From NCBI GenBank assembly GCA_021817755.1, contig JAKAGC010000175.1, positions 1 to 7,694 on the forward strand: DNA of 7,694 nucleotides, written 5' to 3'. The notes under the pieces were generated by a model. The model was not told the origin of the DNA, searched no databases, and saw only the letters and a list, made by a program, of their open reading frames with translations. The translations under genes and the position numbers were made by a program. Position 1 is the first letter of the stretch; each line of letters begins with the position of its first letter. This document shows positions 1 through 5,889 of the stretch, one piece after another. This stretch comes from Acidobacteriota bacterium (GTDB taxonomy: Bacteria > Acidobacteriota > Aminicenantia > UBA2199).

Positions 1-663
1 ATCGATTATAAAACCGGAAAAGTCGATAATCCCATGGAAACGCTTCAACTCCCTTCCTATGCCATGTATGTATTCCAGCATAACATCGATCCCTATATTG
101 AATTGTGTTATGAAGATTTAAGGGAAAACCGTACCGTAGTTGCCCGTATTTTAAGGAAAGATGTTAAAAATGTACGGGAAAACCTTCTCAAGGATATCGA
201 GCTCATATTAAAAACTAAACCCGGTGAATTTTATACGCAACCATCCGTATTGTGTCAGTGGTGCGGTTACAATCATATTTGTGACAATCCCCATGAATCC
301 GTAAAAATGAAGAGAAACTCTGCTGCAAATACCCCCCCCGATTTTCATCTTCAGTCGCAGGTATCCTCCAATGAAGCTCCAATGCCCACCGGTGATTATA
401 CCGAAGCGTGCCCCAAATGTGGAAGTCCATTACAGGAGAAGAAAGGGAAGTTTGGTAATTTTATCGGTTGCTCCGATTTTCCCCGGTGCCGGTATACCAG
501 GGATTTGGGAGTGGATTCGCATAATGCTGCCGCTGATCCCAATGTCGAAGGCAAAGATATTTGTCCCGAATGTGGCGGATTGTTAAAGCAGAGAAAGGGA
601 AAATTCGGTTCATTTTTCGGATGTGCCAATTACCCACAGTGCCGGTTTACCCGTCCTGTATAA
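1..663 (+). CDS. RecB-family PD-(D/E)XK nuclease, C-terminal part, with Fe-S cysteines and two topoisomerase-type zinc ribbons (5' truncated)
   Basis: The reading frame is open from base 1, so the gene starts before the window and the ATG at 34 is internal. Visible residues (1 = codon at base 1) begin with IDYKTGK, the motif III D-x-K of RecB/Cas4-like nucleases. QLPSY follows at 16-20 (QxxxY motif IV). C85, C88 and C94 form the CxxCx5C part of the Fe-S cluster seen in AddB- and Cas4-type nucleases; the fourth cysteine would lie upstream. Two C4 zinc ribbons of the topoisomerase I C-terminal type come next: C137/C140/C157/C163 and C188/C191/C208/C214, each with a KGKFGxFxGC core. The family cuts DNA and often sits at the end of a UvrD-like helicase; whether a helicase is attached cannot be seen. 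The linker at 332-339 holds a run of eight C. It ends 325 bp before the next start and has no visible functional tie to the genes downstream. Confidence 0.85.
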   Translation: MDYKTGKVDNPMETLQLPSYAMYVFQHNIDPYIELCYEDLRENRTVVARILRKDVKNVRENLLKDIELILKTKPGEFYTQPSVLCQWCGYNHICDNPHESVKMKRNSAANTPPDFHLQSQVSSNEAPMPTGDYTEACPKCGSPLQEKKGKFGNFIGCSDFPRCRYTRDLGVDSHNAAADPNVEGKDICPECGGLLKQRKGKFGSFFGCANYPQCRFTRPV

Positions 664-868
664 AATAATCGTCTGAAATTCACTTATCCTATTTCTTGTA
701 TTTTGAGAGAGAAGGAATTTTTATAGATTTCACCTCTTCCGGTTATAGATTTCCGATAATTTTAAGTAATATAAATTTTCAGAAAGCCCTCACACACTGG
801 GTTGTTAAAAATCTTCAGAAAAGAATTACAATTGATTTATAGAATGGAGATGGAATAACTCTACTTCG

Positions 869-877
869 TGCTATAAT
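869..877 (+). promoter_or_regulatory. Candidate extended -10 promoter of the NACHT gene
   Basis: TGCTATAAT is a perfect sigma70-type TATAAT preceded by the TGn extension. No good -35 hexamer lies 16-18 bases upstream, as is usual for extended -10 promoters. It would give a leader of about 105 bases before the start at 989. Confidence 0.45.
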
Positions 878-926
878 TAAAAAATATGTAGATGGCTTTA
901 TATTGAAATGGCACATTTTTTCCTGT

Positions 927-941
927 ACAATTAAAAATTGT
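927..941. repeat. Short inverted repeat in the NACHT gene leader
   Basis: ACAATT-AAA-AATTGT is a 6-bp perfect inverted repeat with a 3-base spacer, between the candidate promoter and the start codon. It could be a small operator or simply chance in AT-rich DNA. Confidence 0.25.
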
Positions 942-972
942 GTATCGATTGTTGAGATTAAAGCATGCGATT

Positions 973-983
973 GAGGAGCGAGG
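973..983 (+). promoter_or_regulatory. Ribosome binding site favouring the start at 989
   Basis: GAGGAG (973-978) and GAGG (980-983) lie 10 and 5 bases before ATG 989. The in-frame ATG at 965 has only a weak purine stretch upstream, so 989 is preferred; the alternative adds eight residues. Confidence 0.6.
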
Positions 984-988
984 ATACA

Positions 989-3892
989 ATGAGGGCAAAG
1001 ATATTCAGGCAATTCCCAATACTAATTAAAAGTATGATTTTATTTATTACTAACATCGCAATTATTATCTTAAACAGTTCCTATTCGTTATTGAATGCCT
1101 CAAATGGAATTGAAAAGAAGAATGTCGATGAAGCGAATAGGATAGTAACCGGTGGAATGTCTACAGGGGATAAGATAGCACTGGGAACACTTATTGTGGC
1201 TGTACTTGGATTATTGATTGTTGCACTCCCACCGGTAAGAGCTTTTATCAAGAAAAAAATGAATGAATGGAAGTCGATGAACCGGTTTCTAAAAGTCTTA
1301 AGGAAGGAAATGAGTCAACTTCAATTGCTTGGTGTTCCTGTCAGAGATAATCGAGTAGTCGATCTCGAAGCCTCCTTCGTTTCTCTTCATATTTCCGGGG
1401 ATTCCAGGTGTGAAGATCGTTTGTGCTCCAATAAGAATCATAATAAAACCGGGAAAAATCAACCGGATAAAGAGCTTCAAGAACAATTACTTACCCGGGA
1501 AAGGCTGCTTAACCCCGAACAAGTAATGAAACAAGCCTTCACGTCATGTAAAATTCTATTGATTATCGGTGATCCCGGTTCCGGGAAAACAACGTTAATG
1601 AAATATTATGCCCTGTCCATGTCCGATAAAAACTCGAAACGGAAACTTCCATTTGGGTTCAATGATTCCGTGTTTCCTATTTATTTCCCCCTGAGGGAAC
1701 TCGAATTCGATGATCAGGATAAGCCTGTGACTCTATCCCGGAACCTGGAAAAATGGGCGGATAATCATGTTTTGACTATTTCTCAACAGCAATTTGAGCA
1801 GTGGTTACAGAAAAAGAAGACTCTTATACTCCTGGATGGGTTGGATGAAATTAGCAGCCCATCAAGGCGCCGGGCGGTTTGTCGATGGGTTAAGGAATTG
1901 AGTTCCGGGTTGGAGAATGCTTATTTTGTAATGACTTCCCGTGCCACAGGTTACCGGAAACTCGATGGCATCGAGTTGGAACCTTCCCATTTACGGGCCG
2001 ATATCATGGATTTTTCACCTGAACAACAGGCTGATTTTTTAAAGAAATGGTTTACTGCCACTTTTCTCTCCGATTTACGGGAAAAAGGTATAAAAGACGA
2101 ACAATCGAAAGAGCAGAAAAAAAAATCGGCTCTTCAACACGCTCAAAAGATAATCGAATATTTGAACCGGGAGGATAATCAAGCGGTACGCGAATTGGCC
2201 GCTGTTCCGATGTTACTCCAGATTATGGCGATTTTGTGGAATGATAGCCGGTATCTTCCCAGGACTCGGACGGAGTTGTACGATACGGCGTTGAATTATC
2301 TCCTCGATTTGCGTGACCGGCACCGCGATATCGACCCACTTCTTAACGCGGATGAATCCCGGCGTGTACTCGCGCCTACCGCTTTATGGATGCATGAAGA
2401 ATTACATACCGATGAAGTTGCCAAAGAAGACTTGCACCGCTATATTCAACCCATTCTCAAAACCTTGGAGGGCCGGCATAAATCATTGGAATTTTGTAAC
2501 TTTTTAAAAGACCGTGCAGGGTTGATTGCCGATTATGGCAAAGATAGCTATATTTTCCGGCATAAATCCTTCCGTGAGTTCCTGGCATCCATACGCTTAT
2601 TGAAAGAAGTTCAGAATTCTGATAGATTAGAGAAAATAATCCCTTATTTTCTCGAGGAGTGGTGGGAGGAGACCTTTCGTTTCTTTATAAGCCAATCCGA
2701 TGATGATGTGTTTAACCGGTTTATACGGTTGTTTTTCCAATCCGAAATCAGTCTTCGACTGGACGATAATAAACACAATTTGCTTCTTAACCTGGTTAAG
2801 GATGCCCCGCAAAAGACTGTGACCCCATTGGCTGAATTCTTGAACACGGAGAATTTAAACCAAAATCGACGGAAGTATGTGTTGGATTGTTTGAAAACCA
2901 TTGGAGGTTCGGAAGCAATCGAAGTGATTACAAATGCCTCAAAAGATAAATGGGATAAAAACAATCGTGACTATGCCATGGATATCATCGCAGAAGCATC
3001 GGCACCTGTATTAAAAACCATCACACGAGGAGAACCTACCGGAGGTCCGGAAGCAAAAAATACCTTTCGCAATCCCTTTGAAGATAACGTCGAGTATATT
3101 CTCATTCCAGGTGCCACATACTCCTGTTCGGTAACCGGTAAAATGGAAACCGTCCCCAATCTCTATTTCTGCAAATATCCTGTTACCAATAAACGATACA
3201 ACCGGTTTGTTTCTTACCTTGAGGGAAGGGAAAGAGAATTAGAAAAAGTTCTTCCTTTAGATGTGTTCCGGCAGAAATTAAAGGTATTTTCCGGGTTTAC
3301 CCGCGGTCTTAAGGAGTATCTCGAAGAAGAACCGGAAAAATGGAAAGAAAAACTTCGCTCCCAAATCGATGATAAAAAATTCAAAGGGGATGATCAACCG
3401 GTGGTTTGCGTGACATGGTACCACGCGCGATCCTATTGCTTTTGGCTCTTGTGCCTGGAAGTCGGGTTGAGGGAAGATTACGAGCTTGATGATGTGCATG
3501 CTCCTTTGGAAATATTTCGTCTACCCACAGAAATAGAATGGGAGTGGGCTGCCGGTGGCGAACCGGATGGTTCAATACGGAAGTATCCCTGGGCGAAAGA
3601 GAAAGGGGGGCCTCATCCGGGACTGGCCAATTATGGAGGACATGCCGGTGCTACGACGCCGGTCGGTAGATATCCCGAAGGAGCCACACCGCTGGGTTTA
3701 ATGGATATGGCCGGTAATGTCTGGGAATGGATGAATAATGATTTTGGTAAAGATAATCCCTATTCGTCGTTGCGTGGCGGTTCCTGGAACTCTCTCGATG
3801 ATTACTTGCTTTGTTCCGCGCATTGCTGCAATAGTCCCAATTTTTGGTTCAACCATGTCGGGTTTCGTGTCATTCGTACCCGGTTATGGTAA
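989..3892 (+). CDS. Membrane-anchored NACHT-family STAND NTPase with C-terminal FGE-like variable domain (DGR target)
   Basis: The protein has 967 residues from ATG 989. Two hydrophobic segments (about 15-35 and 62-81) flank a short loop; basic residues on both outer sides predict a hairpin with the bulk of the protein in the cytoplasm. A NACHT NTPase follows: Walker A GDPGSGKTT (194-202, K200), Walker B LILLDGLDE (279-287), sensor-like TSR (316-318), the AVP motif (405-407) and the FRHKSFREFLA block (523-533) typical of NACHT/STAND proteins. Helical HEAT-like sequence covers about 590-680. Residues 693-967 are an FGE-sulfatase-like domain (PF03781 type) with GDDQPVV, FRLPTEIEWEWAAGG, MAGNVWEW, RGGSW and GFRVIRTR blocks. 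STAND proteins are ligand-triggered oligomerising switches; the FGE domain is the likely sensor. No separate N-terminal effector domain is recognised, so the membrane hairpin may itself be the output. The final W-stop replaces the stop codon found after the same RL in both paralogs. Confidence 0.85.
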   Translation: MRAKIFRQFPILIKSMILFITNIAIIILNSSYSLLNASNGIEKKNVDEANRIVTGGMSTGDKIALGTLIVAVLGLLIVALPPVRAFIKKKMNEWKSMNRFLKVLRKEMSQLQLLGVPVRDNRVVDLEASFVSLHISGDSRCEDRLCSNKNHNKTGKNQPDKELQEQLLTRERLLNPEQVMKQAFTSCKILLIIGDPGSGKTTLMKYYALSMSDKNSKRKLPFGFNDSVFPIYFPLRELEFDDQDKPVTLSRNLEKWADNHVLTISQQQFEQWLQKKKTLILLDGLDEISSPSRRRAVCRWVKELSSGLENAYFVMTSRATGYRKLDGIELEPSHLRADIMDFSPEQQADFLKKWFTATFLSDLREKGIKDEQSKEQKKKSALQHAQKIIEYLNREDNQAVRELAAVPMLLQIMAILWNDSRYLPRTRTELYDTALNYLLDLRDRHRDIDPLLNADESRRVLAPTALWMHEELHTDEVAKEDLHRYIQPILKTLEGRHKSLEFCNFLKDRAGLIADYGKDSYIFRHKSFREFLASIRLLKEVQNSDRLEKIIPYFLEEWWEETFRFFISQSDDDVFNRFIRLFFQSEISLRLDDNKHNLLLNLVKDAPQKTVTPLAEFLNTENLNQNRRKYVLDCLKTIGGSEAIEVITNASKDKWDKNNRDYAMDIIAEASAPVLKTITRGEPTGGPEAKNTFRNPFEDNVEYILIPGATYSCSVTGKMETVPNLYFCKYPVTNKRYNRFVSYLEGRERELEKVLPLDVFRQKLKVFSGFTRGLKEYLEEEPEKWKEKLRSQIDDKKFKGDDQPVVCVTWYHARSYCFWLLCLEVGLREDYELDDVHAPLEIFRLPTEIEWEWAAGGEPDGSIRKYPWAKEKGGPHPGLANYGGHAGATTPVGRYPEGATPLGLMDMAGNVWEWMNNDFGKDNPYSSLRGGSWNSLDDYLLCSAHCCNSPNFWFNHVGFRVIRTRLW
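3050..3892 (+). repeat. FGE-domain repeat copy 1 of 3
   Basis: DNA from about 3050 to the stop is closely similar to 4729-5568 and 6553-7392. All three copies align over 274 codons without an indel from the FRNPFEDNVEYILIPG block onward. Similarity to genes 2 and 3 begins abruptly at this point; the NACHT part upstream is unrelated to their TIR parts. This marks a domain-shuffling boundary. Confidence 0.9.
3788..3859 (+). other. DGR variable region VR1 (24 codons, NACHT-FGE gene)
   Basis: It lies between invariant GGSW and GFRVIRTR codons at residues 934-957. Aligned with VR2 and VR3, codons 1-6, 8, 12-16, 18, 19 and 21-24 differ while TTG, TGT-TCC-GCG, CCC and TGG codons stay fixed. Changes fall almost entirely on first and second codon positions. 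This is the known outcome of adenine mutagenesis from a DGR template rich in AAC/AAT. Assignment is from the pattern; the template repeat is not in the window. Confidence 0.8.
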
Positions 3893-3906
3893 ATGATACT
3901 CTCCGG
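3880..3906. repeat. Imperfect hairpin just after VR1
   Basis: CCGG (3880-3883) pairs with CCGG (3903-3906), with TAT/ATA inside, overlapping the stop codon. Similar positions downstream of VR2 and VR3 can fold likewise. Hairpins just past the VR help retrohoming in known DGRs, but this one is weak. Confidence 0.3.
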
Positions 3907-3958
3907 CCATCTGTCCATCTGAAACTCTGAATTTTTTTGGTTAATAAGAAATAATTAG

Positions 3959-4096
3959 AAGTATACGGAAATTACACAAAGAAAAAGTAATTGGATGATG
4001 TTTTCTCTTAAGAATCTTAAACAAATATTAAATGGCAAGACTGTGAATGCAAAGCAAGCCAATACGTACAATCTACTTAAATCTTTAAATCTATAA
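3959..4096 (+). pseudogene. Decayed C-terminal tail of a reverse transcriptase (copy 1)
   Basis: The frame is open from 3959 (after TAG 3956) to TAA 4094-4096, with an internal ATG at 3995. It contains KNLKQ and then AKQANTYNLLKSL. These match, in the same frame and with no indel, the second copy at 5600-5773, whose SWLGHAKQANTYNLL resembles the C-terminal W-x-x-H-x-x-x-A-x-T-Y-x-L signature of DGR-type reverse transcriptases. In this copy SWLGH is replaced by unrelated residues, so it is more decayed. No catalytic RT domain (YxDD) is present. Family recognition is from memory of the motif, not a search. Confidence 0.55.
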
Positions 4097-4111
4097 AATT
4101 CTCGGTGTGAC

Positions 4112-4140
4112 TTGTATGAGAATAGATTTTCCTGTAAAAT
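4112..4140 (+). promoter_or_regulatory. Candidate promoter of the first TIR-FGE gene
   Basis: TTGTAT (4112-4117) and TAAAAT (4135-4140) are spaced by 17 bases, and the same arrangement recurs at 5789-5817. It lies after the RT-tail stop and predicts a leader of about 60 bases. The repeat of the layout in both cassettes supports separate transcription of each gene. Confidence 0.4.
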
Positions 4141-4196
4141 ATGTTCTTGAATACTATAGAATTGGTATGGATATGAATACGGATATGGCACAATGT

Positions 4197-4201
4197 GGAG
4201 G
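4197..4201 (+). promoter_or_regulatory. Ribosome binding site of the first TIR-FGE gene
   Basis: GGAGG stands 5 bases before ATG 4207 and 11 bases before an in-frame GTG at 4213. The spacing favours ATG here, although the GTG is the start that survives in the downstream paralog. Confidence 0.6.
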
Positions 4202-4206
4202 AATAA

Positions 4207-5568
4207 ATGCAGGTGAGTGAAAAAAGGGAAAAAGTCTTTATCAGCTACTCGAACCAGGATGCCGAAATCGTTCAAAAACTCTGTAATGAATTGGAGAGTA
4301 AGGGGTATAATTGCTTTATTTTTGAACGAGATGTGACCCTCGTCGCTTCTTCCTTCATTGAATCTATTATAGAAGCCATCGAGCAGAGTTTTGTTTTGAT
4401 CCTGGTGATCTCAAGTAATGCCAACAATTCCGAATATGTTATCCGGGAAGTCAATGAAGCACTAAAACATAAAATCCCTATATTTCCCTTACGAATTGAA
4501 GATGTCCAACCATCAGAAGAATTAAGATTTCTCATCGGGTTAACACCCTGGTTGGATATATTTGAGAAGCCTATTAAGAGTTACTACTCCAAAATAGTGA
4601 AAGCTGTGGAGCATCTTTATAAGGATAGAGAGTCAAAAAAAATCAAACTTGATACCCCAAAAGAACCAACCATTACCATACCGAAGCCCGTTGAAACCAA
4701 AATATCTTCATCGAAAACCACGGATATAGTTTCCAAAAATATTTTTCGCAATCCCTTTGAAGATAATGTCGAGTATATTCTCATTCCCGGTGGAACGTAC
4801 CGGTATTCGGTAACAGGTAAAATGGAAACCGTTCCCGATCGTTATTTTTGTAAATATCCCGTTACCAATAAACGATACAACCGGTTTGTTTCTTACCTGG
4901 AGGGAAGGAGAAGAGACTTGGAAAAAGTTCTCCCTTTAGTGGCGTTTCAGCAGAAATTGAAAGTGTTTTCCGGGTTTACCCCTGGTCTAATAGATTATCT
5001 TGGTGAAGAACAGGAAAAATGGAAAGAAACGCTTCGCCCGCAAATCGATAATAAAAAATTCAAAGGGGATGATCAGCCTGTGGTTGGTGTGACATGGTTC
5101 CACGCACAGTCCTATTGTTTCTGGCTCTCGTGCCTGGAAGCCGGACTGAAGGTGGGTAACGAACTGGATGATTTGAAAACCCTTTCGGAAATATTTCGCT
5201 TACCCACGGAAATAGAATGGGAGTGGGCTGCCGGAGGTGAACCGGATGGGACGATTCGAAAATATCCCTGGGCGAAAGAGAAAGGGGGGCCTAATCTTCA
5301 TCTGGCCAATTATGGAGGACATGTTGGTGCTACGACGCCGGTCGGACGGTATCCCGAAGGTGCCACACCGCTGGGTTTAATGGATATGGCCGGTAATGTC
5401 TGGGAATGGATGAATAATGATTTTGATAAGGATCATCCCTATCCGTCGTTGCGCGGCGGTTCCTGGTACGATTTCGTTGTTGGCTTGCTTTGTTCCGCGC
5501 AAAGCTATCTCAAGCCCTGTATTTGGGTAAGCTATATCGGGTTTCGTGTTATTCGTACCCGGTTATGA
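4207..5568 (+). CDS. TIR-domain protein with C-terminal FGE-like variable domain (DGR target)
   Basis: The protein has 453 residues and no membrane segment. Residues 8-137 are a bacterial TIR domain: the KVFISYS first strand (9-15), the ERDV segment (40-43), and VISSNANNSEYVIREV, whose E81 sits where the NADase glutamate of TIR enzymes is expected. IPIFPLRIEDVQP follows. A polar linker with TITIPKP runs to about 178. Residues 180-453 are the FGE-like domain, alignable without indels to the other two paralogs. Bacterial TIR domains in defence proteins commonly hydrolyse or convert NAD+; here the FGE domain would be the sensor or binding part. That role is inferred. The gene follows an RT-tail relic and has its own promoter and strong ribosome binding site, so it probably is not co-transcribed by necessity with the NACHT gene 314 bp upstream. 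Confidence 0.85.
   Translation: MQVSEKREKVFISYSNQDAEIVQKLCNELESKGYNCFIFERDVTLVASSFIESIIEAIEQSFVLILVISSNANNSEYVIREVNEALKHKIPIFPLRIEDVQPSEELRFLIGLTPWLDIFEKPIKSYYSKIVKAVEHLYKDRESKKIKLDTPKEPTITIPKPVETKISSSKTTDIVSKNIFRNPFEDNVEYILIPGGTYRYSVTGKMETVPDRYFCKYPVTNKRYNRFVSYLEGRRRDLEKVLPLVAFQQKLKVFSGFTPGLIDYLGEEQEKWKETLRPQIDNKKFKGDDQPVVGVTWFHAQSYCFWLSCLEAGLKVGNELDDLKTLSEIFRLPTEIEWEWAAGGEPDGTIRKYPWAKEKGGPNLHLANYGGHVGATTPVGRYPEGATPLGLMDMAGNVWEWMNNDFDKDHPYPSLRGGSWYDFVVGLLCSAQSYLKPCIWVSYIGFRVIRTRL
4729..5568 (+). repeat. FGE-domain repeat copy 2 of 3
   Basis: This is the second copy of the FGE-like domain DNA. It differs from the others by scattered changes in the body and by concentrated first- and second-position changes in the last 24 variable codons. 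Confidence 0.9.
5467..5538 (+). other. DGR variable region VR2 (24 codons, first TIR-FGE gene)
   Basis: These are residues 421-444, between GGSW and GFRVIRTR. It follows the VR1/VR3 pattern in most codons, but it alone changes the third bases of codons 14, 15, 16 and 21, which may reflect a slightly different template or later drift. Codons 4 and 5 (GTT GTT) differ from the GAT GAT of VR1 and VR3 only at the middle base, as expected from mutagenised template adenines. Confidence 0.8.
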
Positions 5569-5583
5569 TAAATGATACTCCGG
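5559..5583. repeat. Imperfect hairpin just after VR2
   Basis: CCGG (5559-5562) and CCGG (5580-5583) enclose TAT/ATA and an AT-rich loop across the stop codon, as after VR1 and VR3. Confidence 0.3.
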
Positions 5584-5599
5584 CTATCTGTCCATCTGA

Positions 5600-5773
5600 A
5601 ACTCTGAATCTTTTTGGGCTATAAAAAATCATCAGAAGTGCATGGAAATTTTAAAACTAAAATGGAGTTGGGATAAATTTCCTCCGAAAAATCTTAAGCA
5701 GAGAATAGAAAGTTGGCTCGGGCATGCGAAACAAGCCAATACGTACAATCTACTTAAATCTTTAAAATTATAA
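5600..5773 (+). pseudogene. C-terminal tail remnant of a reverse transcriptase (copy 2, better preserved)
   Basis: The frame is open from 5600 (after TGA 5597) to TAA 5771-5773, with the first ATG at 5642 (43 residues). From 5672 it reads WSWDKFPPKNLKQ, then RIESWLGHAKQANTYNLL. The W-L-G-H-A-K-x-A-N-T-Y-x-L pattern is the C-terminal signature of DGR and related group II-like reverse transcriptases. Palm and finger domains are missing, so this cannot be a functional enzyme. It sits 116 bases before the downstream TIR gene, where the end of an upstream RT gene would be expected. The alternative is a small unknown ORF; the same frame in copy 1 shows decay, which favours a relic. Confidence 0.6.
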
Positions 5774-5788
5774 AATTCTCGGTGTGAC

Positions 5789-5817
5789 TTGTAAGGGAAT
5801 AGATTTTCCTGTAAAAT
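5789..5817 (+). promoter_or_regulatory. Candidate promoter of the second TIR-FGE gene
   Basis: TTGTAA (5789-5794) and TAAAAT (5812-5817) with a 17-base spacer repeat the arrangement at 4112-4140. Confidence 0.4.
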
Positions 5818-5873
5818 ATGTTTTTGAATACTATAGAAATGGTATGGATATGAATACGGATATGGCTTGGATT

Positions 5874-5878
5874 GGAGG
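5874..5878 (+). promoter_or_regulatory. Ribosome binding site of the second TIR-FGE gene
   Basis: GGAGG lies 5 bases before ATA 5884, which matches the ATG used in the upstream paralog, and 11 bases before GTG 5890. Either GTG at a long spacing or the rare ATA at the ideal spacing must be used. Confidence 0.55.
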
Positions 5879-5889
5879 AATAAATACAG

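Larger units (their letters stand above)
664..988. other. Intergenic region between nuclease and NACHT gene
   Basis: This AT-rich stretch holds no gene I can support. It contains a candidate extended -10 promoter (869-877), a small inverted repeat (927-941), and the ribosome binding site of the NACHT gene. No clear hairpin plus T-run terminator is visible after the nuclease stop. A short frame at 801-842 reads VVKNLQKRI, which recalls the KNLKQRI stretch of the reverse-transcriptase tail relics farther down; this resemblance is weak. Confidence 0.6.
3893..5568 (+). repeat. Tandem cassette copy A: VR flank, RT tail relic, promoter/UTR, TIR-FGE gene
   Basis: This stretch corresponds to 5569-7392. 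Positions keep a constant offset of 1677 from about 3955 through the TIR domain, and 1824 after an extra 147 bp in the second gene's linker. The last ~150 bases before the start codon are nearly identical in the two copies, while the part before that is clearly more diverged. Confidence 0.85.

Noticed and set aside
2117..2125. Runs of nine A in the NACHT gene and at 6312-6320 in the second TIR gene, as phase-variation tracts
   Set aside because: Both lie in lysine codons of AT-rich, linker-like sequence and all frames are intact; there is no further sign of slippage control.
2644..2964. 106-codon minus-strand frame inside the NACHT gene
   Set aside because: It is fully antisense to well-supported coding sequence and has no recognisable motif.
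3893..3945. Possible Rho-independent terminator after the NACHT gene
   Set aside because: There is a T-run near 3932-3938 but no stable hairpin directly before it; CCATCTGTCCATCTG is a direct repeat, not an inverted one.
3955..4275. 106-codon minus-strand frame, also found at 5632-5952 with the same length
   Set aside because: It overlaps the TIR start on the opposite strand and is paired only because the region is duplicated without indels. The peptide is aromatic- and leucine-rich, typical of antisense AT-rich DNA, and the + strand frame through the same bases has recognisable RT-like sequence.
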